Shown piece after piece: positions 23,201 through 34,750 of a DNA stretch of 64,000 nucleotides; the stretch's first letter is position 1; each line of letters begins with the position of its first letter. The notes beneath the pieces are model-generated. The model searched no databases and was not told where the DNA came from. It worked only from the letters and a program-made list of their open reading frames with translations. Origin of the DNA: Anisodus tanguticus (taxonomy: Eukaryota > Streptophyta > Magnoliopsida > Solanales > Solanaceae); NCBI GenBank assembly GCA_034509755.1, contig CM067544.1:16549001-16613000 (forward strand). Reading direction: 5' to 3'. The translations under genes were made by a program, and so were the position numbers.

Positions 23201-24325
23201 AGCCAAGTCCGTCTTATCTGAAAGTGATATCAATGCTTGCTTCCTCCCTAACATAACCCATACACATGAATAGTAGGTTCACATGAAAGTAGAGCGAGTG
23301 AATACATTCAAAAATCTAAATTAATAGAGTGATTAAACACTGGCCTGACTTCTACGAGGTTGCTATCATGGAATGTCAATTTTATAAGTAGCATTACTTT
23401 AGTGTTACGTGCTATTTTTTAACTTATCAGAATACAAAGCGATCAGTTATTTGCATGTTTATCTTTATTTGGGTTGATTTTTATAAAGTCCACACTATGT
23501 TTGCTTTCTTGAAGCAAATAAGAGAGCCACTTGTTGTTACTTTCTGATGTGTTCATTTACTATTCTCCTTTAGCTTGCTTTGAGTTTCAAGGTGGCCTCG
23601 GCTTGTTTTATGAGACTTCTTTCTATTTTGAATGCAACTTTATTACTTTCTGAGGTGTTGATTGCATAATTGCAATATATACTTTAACTACTCAATTTGT
23701 GTAAAAGGCTTTCTTTCATATATTCTAACATAGAGTTAAGTTTTGCGTACACTTTACACTCCCCAGACCCCACACGCCCCACCGTGTGTGATTACACTGG
23801 TTATGTTGTTGTTGTTGTTCTGGTCCTAGTTATTAGCAACGGTACTGCTAAACTAGTTTACAGATTATACGAACATAATTCCAAAATTGTTCAAAATTCT
23901 CGAGCAGTTCTTTATTGCATTCATGAAGTAGAGTTATTACTTACATCTCAAAAAGTTAAGGGGTTAACTAGAAATAAATAGAAAACAAAATGTACCAGAA
24001 GTGGACAAGTTGGGAGCAGATTGAGGAGTAGCTATAGTTTCAGCCATCGCCTTCACTGGATGAACAATCACCCTATACGACGTCGTTGAGGACTGAACCA
24101 CACACACAAATATTTATCAACAACAAAAATTATAGAAAAAGTATTAAGAGTGTCGTTTTATTGTCTTTCTAATAATACCTGTTGTGGGCCCAAGCAATAA
24201 TTAGTTGTTGTTCTTCTAATGGTGTGGAGCTGCGGAATTCGGATGTGGAAAGCGGTGGCGGCAATTCCGGTGGCCGGAGTGGTGGCGGAAGAGGCGGAGG
24301 TTGTAGCTCTAGTGAAACCGAGCAT
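17224..24325 (-). CDS. PURH: Bifunctional AICAR transformylase/IMP cyclohydrolase, plastid, 12 exons, 607 aa
   Basis: Catalyses the last two steps of de novo IMP synthesis: formyl transfer from 10-formyl-THF to AICAR, then ring closure. Exons (minus, 5' to 3'): 24325-24179, 24092-23996, 23247-23172, 23032-22936, 21752-21650, 21203-21070, 20286-20109, 19769-19615, 19442-19233, 18175-17828, 17756-17630, 17375-17224. All junctions are GT-AG and the sum, 1824 bases, gives 607 codons and a stop. Residues 1 to about 68 (MLGFTRATTSASSATTPATG onward, Ser/Thr/Ala-rich) look like a chloroplast transit peptide. The cyclohydrolase half has QALISLSDKTDLAKLG, YTIVSTGGTA and LDGRVKTLHPGIHGGILARR. The transformylase half has RYGENPHQKAAV, the catalytic VVKHTNPCG (Lys358-His359), YGV- and ASDAFFPF. 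The C-terminus is VFTNVRHFRH. Length fits plant ATIC (about 600). Start: the first Met of the transit-like sequence; a longer upstream frame looks like UTR. Confidence 0.93.
18521..18669 (-). mobile_element. Au-like SINE in ATIC intron 9, 17-bp target duplication
   Basis: The plus strand reads GGCAGCCCGGTGCACTAAGC, ...GCGCGGGGTCCGAGGAAGGG..., TCTATTGTACGCAG and CGGCTTGAACCCATGACCTC, the reverse complement of an Au/tRNA-derived SINE with box B on the minus strand. Flanking CCTCCACCTGTTCTCTT (18504-18520) and CCTCCACTTGTTCTCTT (18670-18686) form the duplication. Same orientation as the gene. Confidence 0.85.
19055..19075. repeat. Poly(G) run in ATIC intron 9
   Basis: About 21 consecutive G bases. 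Such runs often have uncertain length in assemblies. Confidence 0.7.
22221..22462 (-). mobile_element. tRNA-derived SINE in ATIC intron 4, 18-bp perfect target duplication
   Basis: The plus strand shows GTCTGGGGCAGCTTGCCTGC at one end and GGGAATTGAACCCGAGAC at the other, i.e. box B (GGTTCAATTCC type) on the minus strand, as in Solanaceae SINEs. ATTTTATTGAGAATAGAT occurs exactly at 22203-22220 and 22463-22480. The perfect duplication suggests a fairly recent insertion. Confidence 0.8.
23744..23822 (+). mobile_element. TS-type SINE fragment (3' part) in ATIC intron 2
   Basis: It reads GCGTACACTTTACACTCCCC, then AGACCCCACACG, GATTACACTGGTTATGTTG and a (GTT)n end. This is the 3' half of a TS SINE, opposite to the gene. 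Confidence 0.7.
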
Positions 24326-24944
24326 TGTGGCAGCAGCAGCAGTAGTAGTAGTAGGGTTACGGAGTACTTGTTTGCGTATTTTTGCCGCCGTATTTAACAA
24401 AGTGTGTTTTGAAAACAAAATAAAAAAAAGTAGCCCGTACACTAACTTCCCCCTATGCCACGGTAACTCACGTTAGACTTGCCGGTCACATGTCATCAAT
24501 TTTACTAATTAATTCAAATTTAATAAAAAATGTATCTTTTTTCTTTTTTTATTTTAAATTTTTTGTCACTCTTTTGTTTTTTTTTTCTTCGTTTTTTTTA
24601 TGTGTTCTTAATTTGGGGTGGAGATTAGCAGACGCGGCACCAACTTTAGATATTGCTGCATATTGCTATGTATTGTCGAAATGGTTTTTTATTACTACCT
24701 AGAATTTGAATTTTTTTCAGATCTCTTATAAAAATAAATCTCTTATTAAAAAAGCATAAATTTAAAAATAAATTTGAAATTTAATTGACGCTAATTTGCC
24801 CGGTAGAAATTAATCGCTTTTATTATACATATGTTATAAAAAAGTACGTTTACATATGATATATTTGATTTAACCTATATTATCGAATGTAGAGTAGGAA
24901 TAGACATATAAAAAGAGTATATACATATATATAATAATAAGGGC
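24326..24944. other. ATIC promoter region and A/T-rich spacer
   Basis: Upstream of the ATIC start (minus). No further gene. T-rich tracts near 24535-24600 are the main structure. Confidence 0.4.
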
Positions 24945-24949
24945 AGTCT

Positions 24950-25080
24950 GATGTATTAAACTTTCGTTATGTGCGGATCCGGGAAAGGACCGGACCACAA
25001 AAATCTATTGTACACAGTTTTACTTTACATTTCTAGCAAGAGGTTATATCCCCGGCTTAAACTCGTGACCTCATGATAAA
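24950..25080 (-). mobile_element. Au-like SINE, diverged copy
   Basis: GGCAGTCTGATGTATTAAAC, ...TGTGCGGATCCGGGAAAGGACCGG..., TCTATTGTACACAG and GGCTTAAACTCGTGACCTCA align by eye with the copy at 18521-18669, with many substitutions. No clean duplication found. Confidence 0.65.
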
Positions 25081-25129
25081 GTATCCTAAATATCTTTGTA
25101 ATATGACTTTACACAGTAATACATTACTA

Positions 25130-25258
25130 ACAACAACAACATACCTAGTCAAATCCCACAATGTGGATCTGAAAATGGTAAGTGTACGCAAACCTTACAT
25201 CCACCTTGGTAGATAGAGCGGTTGTTTCCGGGAGACCCCCGGCTCAAGACAAAACATA
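25130..25258 (-). repeat. TS-SINE-like 3' tail of LINE 1
   Basis: The minus strand reads GAGCCGGGGGTCTCCCGGAA, ...TAAGGTTTGCGTACAC..., CACATTGTGGGATTTGACTA and ends in (TTG)n. It equals the 3' module of the TS SINEs and of LINE 2. Confidence 0.75.
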
Positions 25259-25599
25259 ATCACAAGCAAAGCAAGCAAGGCAAAGAAAAGCAAAGCAAGA
25301 GAAATGGTCAGACTCAAATAGAGAATTAAAGCAGTATGGACAGTATGAACATGCTGATAACAAAGTCGAATATGTCATGGTAACGCATTCTAACAACATG
25401 AAGCAGTAGCTAACACAATTAAATAAGATAAACAAAGTACACTAAAGAACACATAGCAACAGAAATCAAACTACATAGGATTATAAAGCAATAATGTGTC
25501 TACTAGTATGATAGGCTAAGCGGGCCTACAATAATAACATTACAACTATCAGTTTGTAAGCGTAAGTAGGACTACCTACTACACTAATTTGTGTCCTCC

Positions 25600-25923
25600 A
25601 TAACCTCCTATCTAAGGTCATATCCTCAGTGAGTTACACCTGCGTCATATCTCATCTAATCACCTCGCCTCAATACTTCTTCGGCCTACATCTACTCCTC
25701 ATGAACCCGTCTCTCACACCTCCACACTGGGGCATCCGTGTCTCTCCTCTGCACATGCCCGAACCATCTTAACCTTGCTTCCTGCATCTTATCCTCCACC
25801 GAGGCCACTCTCACTTTATCCCGGATATCATTATTTCTAATCCTCTCTCTTTGTATGTCCACACATATATCTCAGCATCCTCATCTCCACAATTTTCATC
25901 TTGTGTATGTGCGAAGTCTTGAC
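25600..25923 (-). pseudogene. LINE 1 ORF C-terminal part
   Basis: The minus strand encodes fragments like MRMLRYMCGH, NDIRDKVRVASVEDKMQEAR and LRWFGHVQRRDTDAPVWRCE, the C-terminal domain also seen intact in LINE 2 (58200-58544). It is interrupted at 25924 by the solo LTR. Confidence 0.7.
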
Positions 25924-25928
25924 TGGCC
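25924..25928. repeat. Target-site duplication of the solo LTR, left (tggcc)
   Basis: Matches 29355-29359. Confidence 0.8.
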
Positions 25929-28900
25929 TGTCGTACCCGTTTTTAACCCCCCCCCCACCACGAGGAAGAGGGATCCAACATGATCGTGACGTATTGGTGA
26001 TTCTTAAATTAATTAAAGCTTAAAGAGTCGCCACCTAATTATTCTACGGTAATTAGGGCACCTAAATATATAAATGCTGCAAAATGAACTCTGATTAATG
26101 GTCTGCTAATCTATGAGATTCTGAGTAAGGATTCTTTATTATCTTAAATGGAAGGGGTTAGGCATCCTTTAAGATCCACTAACTACAATTATCCGATCAA
26201 ACTTAAGTTAGATATTATGCTAAAGAAAAATGCATATTTAAAAGTATAAGGTTAATTGAAAGGGATGTTGCAAGTAATTAAAAAGATGCATTTGACAATA
26301 TTTTTTTTTTTACCACTTATATCCTTTTTGAGGAGTCTCGCAAAGGTGATTGCAATTCAGAGACATAGATTCCCGGCATAAACTCCGAAAAAGTAGGCAT
26401 GACATTGTTTATAAAAATAGATGTAATTTTATTTTTTTTGGATAAAAGCATGCATTTGTATAACGTTTATAAAATACATGCAAAGTTGATTTTTTAATAA
26501 AAGCATGCATTTTGACAATTGATAGTAAGGAGAAAAGTAAATTGTTTATGATGCCAAGGAAGTGATTTATATGGAAGTCATTTTAAATCGCAAATCGGAT
26601 GAAAAAAACAAAACCTTATTTGTGTGATTAATAATGCGAATAAAGGGTACAAAATTATTTTGAAAGTTTTAAATATGCATGACAAGCCTAAAATAAATAA
26701 ACTAGCGGCGCATTTCCTATTTTAAACTACCCTATTAATTATTCATTCCAGGCATAATTATTATGAGTATTCCCATGATCGCGCAAAGTTGAGTAATTAA
26801 ATTACAACAGAAAAAAAGCAGCGAGAATGCAATGAATGTTGATGCGGGTCTTCGTTTGACAATAGTCGTGATGAGTCTCATAACGAGACTCTTCGTTGCT
26901 CCCGATGCATTTCATATAAACGAAAGAAAAGAAAAGGATTAGTAAACGGAATATGAAAATATATACATACAAAATATAAATAAATAATTCATGAAAGATA
27001 ATATGTTGTTGGGCCTCACGTTTGATACACGACATAGATAATAAGAAAGCGAAAGATAACAAGGAAAAGGAAAGGCTTGCATATTTGGGTCTAGATGGCA
27101 CAAAATACACATAGAATATCACTCATACTATCTACTGGACATAGTAATATCCAAAGAGTTATGGTATAACATGATCACATGTCTTACACAGCACAACACA
27201 AGTCAAGCAACATACATAAAAGATAGTGACAACTGTAGCTTTGAACCAAATAAAAATGCTCAGTTTAGATGGGCAGATCTCACATTTTTGGCCTGTAACC
27301 AAACAAACAATGAACAAAAATTCCTAGACTTACACAAAACTTTCCTATTGACTAACCTAAACTCAAAGAGAAGCAGGTTTCATATGCATATCAGTAAAGA
27401 TTCAGAGCTAAACATTCCCCATGCTACTTGTTAATCACCTATACATACAACTAGGTTAATCAGCATGTATCTAAGTTCATAAAGAAGCTTAAGATGTGTT
27501 ATCCCTCAAATAAACTCAAAACATGTTAAAGACCAAACCATAGACAACATACTCATATACAAATGACCATGGTAATAAACACCAGCACACAATACATCAT
27601 TTATTTACCTAAAACATGTTGCATATTGACTTGATAGGCTCAACAGCAATAATGAATGTTAACAGTGTCTTGATTATTCAATCTTTCTAATATATGGTAT
27701 AAATAAACACAGGAAACACATATCTTATTCAACATATGATAAATATTGGTCTAACAGGATCAAACAAACATTGACCTAACCAATACATACTTGATATCTA
27801 ACTACACAGATTCACACAGTCATAATCTAATAACATTGTTAATGACTAATCTGAAATAGGTTCAAACAACAAACTAACATATGCTCAATAGATAACAAAA
27901 TAGAACCAGCAGCCCCTTAATTATATTTGATAGCTAATTAAACGCTCTAAAGTAGTCATTAATACATACTAAACATGTTTACCCTTCGAAAAATGAATCA
28001 ACACCAAACATACTATAATAAGCTATAACTAACATGCTTTAATCTAAACTAACAGACTTAAACAACAACTAAATTAAACTAAATACATTTACCAAAACAC
28101 ATAATCAACATCCAACATCATATGAATTAAATAGAAAAATATTAGAAAGAAAATGAGTTTACTGACCTTATCCGGGCAGCAAACCGAGACATCGTTTCGA
28201 ATCATCGAATCCGCTCGGGAAAGTTATTTTGGAATTCTGATTTTTATGATTTTGGACCCAGATTCTGACCCGACCCAAAACCAAAATAGACCTGGTTTTT
28301 ATTTTGACCCGACCCAAAATAAAATAGCCCCGAAACAACACCAAAACGTGAAGAACAAAGGGGATTTTTGGATTGAAAATTAGGAACCAAAGGGGAGCAT
28401 TTTTTAACCCAAAATTAGGAACAAACCCGTTTTAATTTTCTTATTTTTTGCCTTGTTTTTCGACGTCTTTCTTTGTTTTTCGGACCCTTTTCGGACCTCG
28501 GACCTCCCTCTGTTTTTTATTTCTTTTCGAATTTTTGACCTATTTCTTTTCTTGGACTTGGACCCCTTTTTCGGACCTCAGAACCGGCCTCAAATGAAGA
28601 ACAAGAGGGGGCTTTTATAGATGAATTTCCCCCCAAACCGTTCACCCCCATACCCCATTTTCAATTTCGAGTTTGAAATTCAAATAGAAGGGCAAATATG
28701 ACGATTTTGGAGGCAAATTTTGGGGGTGCAGGTCGCGGGTTTTGGGGGATAGGGTATGGGTGAAGTGACGGGAGGGGTGTGGTGGTGTCAGGAGTGTGAT
28801 GGTGTCAGGGTTAGGGGTGTGGGGTGTGCGGCGTAGGTGCGGAAAGGGGGGCTCTCTGCGACGGATGAGGAAAATGGGTGTAGGGTTTTTGTTTTAGTTT

Positions 28901-29354
28901 TTAGGTTTAGGGTTAGAGAAGGGAATAATAGGGGTGTGGGTCGAATGGGGTTGGGCCGAGTTTCGGTGGATGATTTGGGCTAGTTTTTTTGGGGTTGGTA
29001 GAATGTTTTGAGTGAGGGGAAAATGGGTTATGGGTTAAAATATAAAAGGAGTTTATTATTATAAAAAATGTTTTGAAGAAATATAAATTATTTAAATAAA
29101 AATAACGACGTGATAACATAATATTTATGGAATACTTATTAAAAATGCGATGTCGTTTTGCGAAAATAAAAATAACATAGAATATTAGGGTAAAACTATG
29201 ATTATGATATTAAGAGGCAAATGATAGTAGCAAAAATGCGAATAATAATAATAAATAATGATATTGAGAATAGACGACGATATTAAAGACCTTATATATA
29301 TATATAAAAAAAAACAAATAATCCAAAAAGATGGGACAAAATTGGGTGTCAACA
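25929..29354 (-). mobile_element. Solo LTR of a Tat/Ogre-like retrotransposon (3.4 kb)
   Basis: On the minus strand it begins TGTTGACACCCAATTTTGTC, the same start as the LTRs at 31455 and 40708, and ends GTACGACA. TGGCC flanks both ends (25924-25928 and 29355-29359). It shares blocks with those LTRs (for example the GGATCTTAAAGGATGCC stretch near 26160) but is diverged, so it is a separate insertion. No internal domain remains: it arose by LTR-LTR recombination. It sits inside LINE 1, opposite in orientation to the full element. Confidence 0.85.
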
Positions 29355-29359
29355 TGGCC
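29355..29359. repeat. Target-site duplication of the solo LTR, right (tggcc)
   Basis: Matches 25924-25928. Confidence 0.8.
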
Positions 29360-31454
29360 AACACTTCGCCCCATACAACATAGTCTGTCTAACCACCACC
29401 CTATAGAACTTGCCTTTAAGTTTTGGTGGCACCTTTTTGTCGCATAAGACTCTAGATACGAGCCTCCATTTTATCCACTCTGCCCAATACGATGTGTGAT
29501 ATCGTCATCAATCTCTCAATTCCCTTGGATAATATACCTTAGGTACTTGAAGCTTCCTTTATTTGGAATGACATGAGTATCAAGCCTCACTTCCACGCAT
29601 ATCTCATGGTCGCTCGTGTTGCTTAACTTGAACTCCAAATAATTTGTCTTGGTCTTACTCAACCTGAACTCTTTAGACTCTAGAGTATGTCTCCAAACCT
29701 CCAGCTTGGCGTTCACTCCGCTGCGAGTCTCATCAATCAGGACTATGTCATCTGTGAATAACATACACCATGGTACCTCCCCTTGTATTTGTCGCGTCAG
29801 TCCGTTCATCACCAGGGCAAATAGGAATGGGCTAAGAGTTGATCCCTGATGCAGCCCCATCATCACTAGGAAGTGCTTCAAGTTTCCTCTTACTGTCCGT
29901 ACCCTAGTCTTGGCTCCATCATACATATCATTGATCGCCCTAGTGTACGCCACATGTACACCTCTAACCTCAAAACATCTCCATAGGGACTTTGTCGTAT
30001 GCCTTCTCGAGGTTGATGAAAACCATATGTAAATCTTTCTTCCTCTCCCTATACTGCTCCACCAACCTCCTAATAAGATGAATGGCTTCAGTAGTCAAAT
30101 GCCCCGGCATGAATCTAAACCGGTTCTCAGAATTAGACACGTCTCTCCTCACCCTAATCTCCACGACCCTTTCCCAAACTTTCATAGTGTAGCTCAGCAG
30201 CTTGATACCCCTATAGTTGTTACAACTCTGGATATCACCTTTGTTTTTGTACAAGGGAATCATTGTACTACACCTCCATTCTTCGGAAATTCTTGTCGTC
30301 TTCAAAATGACGTTAAACAACTCGGTCAGCCACTCCAAACCTGCCCTGCCTACGCTCTTCCAAAATTCAACTAAGACCTCATCAGGCTCGGTTGCTCGTC
30401 CCCTGCGCATCGTACGAACAACACCCTTAACCTCCTCAACCTTAATGCTTCTACTATACCCAAAATCTCGGTACCTACCAGAATGCTCCAGATCTCCCAG
30501 CACAATGTCTCCATCTCCTTTTCCGTTCAAGAGTTTATAGATGTAAGATTGTCACCTTCGCCTAATATGTGCTTCCTCCACCAGTACTTTGCCGTCCCCG
30601 TCCTTGATGCACCTCACGTGATCCAAGTCACGGGCCTTCCCCTCCCTTGCCTTGGCTAGTATGTACAACTTATTATCCCCGTCTTTCTCCTCTAATTCCA
30701 TATACAAGCGTTCAACAACTGTCGTTTCTGCCGCCGTAACCACTAGTTTTGCCTCCTTCCTCTCCATCTTATACAATTCCATATTTTTCCACTTCTCCAC
30801 CTCATCCTTGCTTTCTTCCAATTTCATATACGCCGCTTTCTTCGCTTCCACCTTCTCTTGAACTTTACCATTCCACCAAAAGTCCCTTCGATGCCCACTA
30901 CTGTTAACCCGCGAGGTCCCTAGCATTTCTCTAGATACCTCCCGAATGCAATTGGCCGTCCTGTCCCACATACCATACGCATCCCCACTGCTCTACAAGC
31001 CCCCTTGGCCATCAACCTCTCCCCCATCTCATTTGCACTAGCCATGGTCAAACTCCACCATTTGATTCTTAACATGTCATCCACAACCCTCTTCTTCTTC
31101 TTTTCCAACTTGATCTCCAAATCCATCACCAAAAGCTTATGTCGGGTTGTAAGATCCTCCTTCGGAATAACCTTGCAGTTTTTACAAAGACCTTTGTCAA
31201 CCTTCCTAAGAAGCAAAAAGTATATCTGAGTCTTAGCCACCGAACTACAGTTAGTCACCAAGTGTTCCTCCTTCTTCAGGAACCTCGAATTGGCTATCAC
31301 TATCCCACAAGCTCTAGCGAACTCCAAAAGTGAGACGCATTCTCCGTTCCTGTCCCCAAGTCCAAAGCCTCAATGCACTTCGTCATAACCCCTCCAGAAG
31401 TGACCCGATATGTTCATTGAAATCCCCTCCTACAAATAACTTCTCAGTGGGTGG
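29360..31454 (-). pseudogene. LINE 1 reverse-transcriptase region
   Basis: Minus strand frames: 31327-30920 (end of endonuclease region), 30971-30552 (linker), 30530-29970 (RT: RRGRATEPDEVLVEFWKSVG, STMIPLYKNKGDIQSCNNYR, LEKAYDKVP) and 29953-29516 (GLHQGSTLSPFLFALVMNGL, then MLFTDDIVLIDE, RLDTHVIPNKGSFKYLRYI). The usual FADD catalytic box is FTDD here, with both Asp kept. Stops and frameshifts lie between the pieces. Confidence 0.85.
31450..31454. repeat. Target-site duplication of the large LTR element, left (ggtgg)
   Basis: Matches 43945-43949 and abuts the TG of the 5' LTR. Confidence 0.9.
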
Positions 31455-34400
31455 TGTTGACACCCAATTTTGTCCCATCTTTTTGGATTTTTATTCGCAA
31501 TTTTTAATATTTTTGACACTTTAAAACAATTTTAAAATATAGACATATATATGTATATATATTATTATTATTATTATTATTATTTGCATTTTTTTTGTCA
31601 TTTGCAATTTTATATCATAATCATACTTTTATCATAATATTATATGTTATTTTTATTTTCGCAAAACGGCATTGCATTTTATATTTTTTATTTTTTAAGT
31701 ATCAAGCATTTCACAAATATTATATTTTATCATATTATCATCTTTACAATTTATAAATTTTGCAAAGCTTTCTTTTTATATAATAAAACCCCTTTTTATA
31801 TTTTAAATCCATAACCCACTTTTTATTTCCCTAACCCAAAATAATTCCTACCCAACCCAAACTAAAACCCATTTTTCGTCCAAGCCCAACCATCACCCAT
31901 TTATTTCCCCAACCCAAAACAATTCCAAACCCACACTCCGAGGCCCAATCGGATCGGCCCATTGACCAAACACCCATTTTCTAATACCCAATAACCTTCC
32001 CTTTAATAAAACACACAAAACCCTACACTCAAAAAAAAAGAAAACCCTTACTCTCTTTCTCTCCCAAAAATCGCCGCCCAACCCCCATACCCATCACCCG
32101 CACCCCACACCCCATACCGGCGACCCCACGTCGCCGGTCACCTCGTCGCCGCACAGCCTACACCCCCATACCCCCCATACCGGCGACCCCACGTCGCCTG
32201 TCACCTCGCCGCACACACCCCCACACCCCGGTCACCTCGCCGCACAAACCCCCACACTCCTAACACCCACCGCCGCACACACCACCACCCTAACACCACG
32301 ACGCCGACACCACCCTAACACCACTACGCCGCACCCATCACTTCACCCATACCTACCCCCCCAAAAATCCGAAATCCATCTATAAATACCCCATTTTCGT
32401 TCACTGTTTTGGGGGGTCGATTTTGTGGATTTTTTGCCCGAAAATAGGGAGTTTTGGTCGGAGCTTATGTCGGAAATCGGGTATTATTTTGCCATTTTTG
32501 CTCACTGTCGGGTCGGGTCGGGTCAACCCGATTTAGGTAAGTTTTCCATATTTTTATGCTTTTATATCTCCTTGTTTATTATCTGAAGATTTGGAAAAAA
32601 AGTTGTTCCGGGTCGGGTCACTGACCCGGGTCGGTTAAATTCCAAATTTTTGTATGTTTATATTGTGTTGTTGGTTATCTGTAATTTGGAGAAAATCGAT
32701 TCGGGTTGAAAAACATCCGATTCGGGTCGGGTCATCGACCGGCCGGATCGACCCGGTTTGGTTAAATTCCGATTTTTATATGTTTATATTGTGTTGTTGG
32801 TTATCTCGTAATTTGGAGAAAATCGATTCGGGTTGAAAAACATCCGATTCGGGTCGGGTCATCGACCCGGTCGGGTCGACCCGGGCTTTGGTTAAATTCC
32901 GATTTTTATATGTTTATATTGTGTTGTTGGTTACCCGAAATTTGGAAAGAATTTGATTCGGATTGAAGTGTCCGACTCGGGTCGGTCACTTTGTTCGGCC
33001 GGGTCGATTCGACCTCGGTTCGAATGAATTTCCGATTTTTGTTTTAATATCTTGTTGTTTATTATCCGAAAAATAAAAAATATATTTGAATCCGGTCGGG
33101 TCAACATGTTAAAATCGGGCGACCCGGTTCGAATAAATTTCCGTATTTCATGTTCTATATTTTGTTGTTTATTATCCGAAAAATCAAAAAAAAAATGTTT
33201 GATTCCGGTCGGGTCAACCCGAAATCCGGCCGGATCATGTTCACTTTGTTCCGTGTCGGGTCGACCCGGTTCGAATAAATTTTCCGATTTTATGTTTAAT
33301 ATTTTGTTGTTGGTTATCCGAAAATTCCAAAAAAAAATTGTTTGATTCCGGCTCGGGTCACCGTTCGTAATCCGGGTCTCATTTTTCCGAATCTTGCTTC
33401 AATCCAAAAATTTCGAATTCGGGTATAACGTTTTAATTGCAAACTGTGTGTTTATTTTCACATTTTAACATCCGTACACGGATATCTTACTTGTTTTAGT
33501 GATTTAAATAAATACGCACTTAGGCCGATGAAATTAAATTCGAGGCCGCGCTTTTTATTGTTTTTTTTCTTGTTTTACTTGTTTTACCGTTTTTACCGTT
33601 TGAATTAAATACTGCATTTTAGGCCGATGAAATTAAATTCGAGGCCGCGCTTTTTTTTTTTCCCTTTCGTTTCTCTCTTTTCTCGTTTTCTGTTTTAAAC
33701 ATCCGTGCATGGATTGCCTTATCGTTTTTTCTTGTTTTGAATTAAATACGCATTTTGGCCGATGAAAAAATATCCGTCGATTTTTGAGGCCTCCACATTT
33801 GTAAAGACGGAAAATAAAACTTAAGGCAAGGATGAAACTTAAATCTTTTTCACCCAAGAGACCAACATGTTCGGTAGGCAAGGCAACTAAAATGACCAAC
33901 GAGTCATACGTTCGCAGACCACGACGTGATTGGAATGATCTTTTCAAAATTTGAGTCCGAGCCCTCCGTAATCAAAACATTTATTGTTTTGGATACGAAT
34001 CCGAAGTTATGTATATTCAATTGTTTCTAACCGTTTATTCTTGACACTTGCAAAGATAAAGTCAAAGAAGGCAAATACCCCTCGAGATTTCTTATTTTTG
34101 TTGTTGTCTTTTACTTTCTTTAATTCATCTTTATTTTCATTTTGTATTGTAATATTATTGTACTCCCGAAATTATTGAAACATTTAGAATAGATAGAATT
34201 AATTGATAGGGTAGTCTAAAATTGGAAACCCATCGCTAGGTTATCTATTTTTAGGCTCGTCACCCATACAATTTACATTGCATATATTTTTATCAATTTT
34301 CATACAAATGCATATTTATACTTTTTTCACTTTACATGTATATTAATGCCATACAAATGCATACTTGTACAAAAATGCATCATTTTATTAACATCTTGTA

Positions 34401-34725
34401 ACATTATTTTTATATTTGTAAAAACATGTATTTTTCTTAGTATAACAATTAACCTGAATTTGATCGGATAACCGCAAGTTAGCGGATCTTAAAGGATGCC
34501 TAACCCCTTCCCTTTAGGATAATAAAGAACCCTTACCTAGAATCTCATTAGTTTCGCAGACTAAAAAATTGGAGTTATTTTGCAGCTTTTAGTTAACATT
34601 CAGGTGCCCTAATTCACCTTAGAATAATTAGGTGGCGACTCCTCAAGCAAGCATTTTTTAATCCATCCGGAGGCGATCGACCCATCGCGTCGCGGAACCC
34701 TCGCAGGTCAAAATCGAGCGCGACA
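31455..34725 (+). repeat. 5' LTR of the large element (3271 bp)
   Basis: Starts TGTTGACACCCAATTTTGTC, ends AAATCGAGCGCGACA. It contains modules of about 110-125 bp with GGGTCGGGTC and TTTATATTGTGTTGTTGGTT (about 32520-33360). The 3' LTR is 34 bp shorter and has different module content. Confidence 0.9.
32520..33365 (+). repeat. Tandem modules inside the 5' LTR (gggtcgggtc units)
   Basis: About seven degenerate copies of a unit with CCGGGTCGGGTC, TTCGAATAAATTTCC-like and ATTTTTATATGTTTATATTG blocks. The same array occurs at 41760-42600 in the 3' LTR, with a different arrangement of units. Confidence 0.7.
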
Positions 34726-34750
34726 GCATGGCGACTCCACTGGGGAACTT
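34726..34750 (+). promoter_or_regulatory. Primer-binding site of the large LTR element
   Basis: After the LTR end GACA, GCA precedes TGGCGACTCCACTGGGGA, which resembles the tRNA-Arg-type priming site used by Tat/Ogre elements. Confidence 0.65.

Noticed and set aside
26802..27434. Frames on both strands within the solo LTR
   Set aside because: They lie inside an LTR, are A/T-rich and show no domain.
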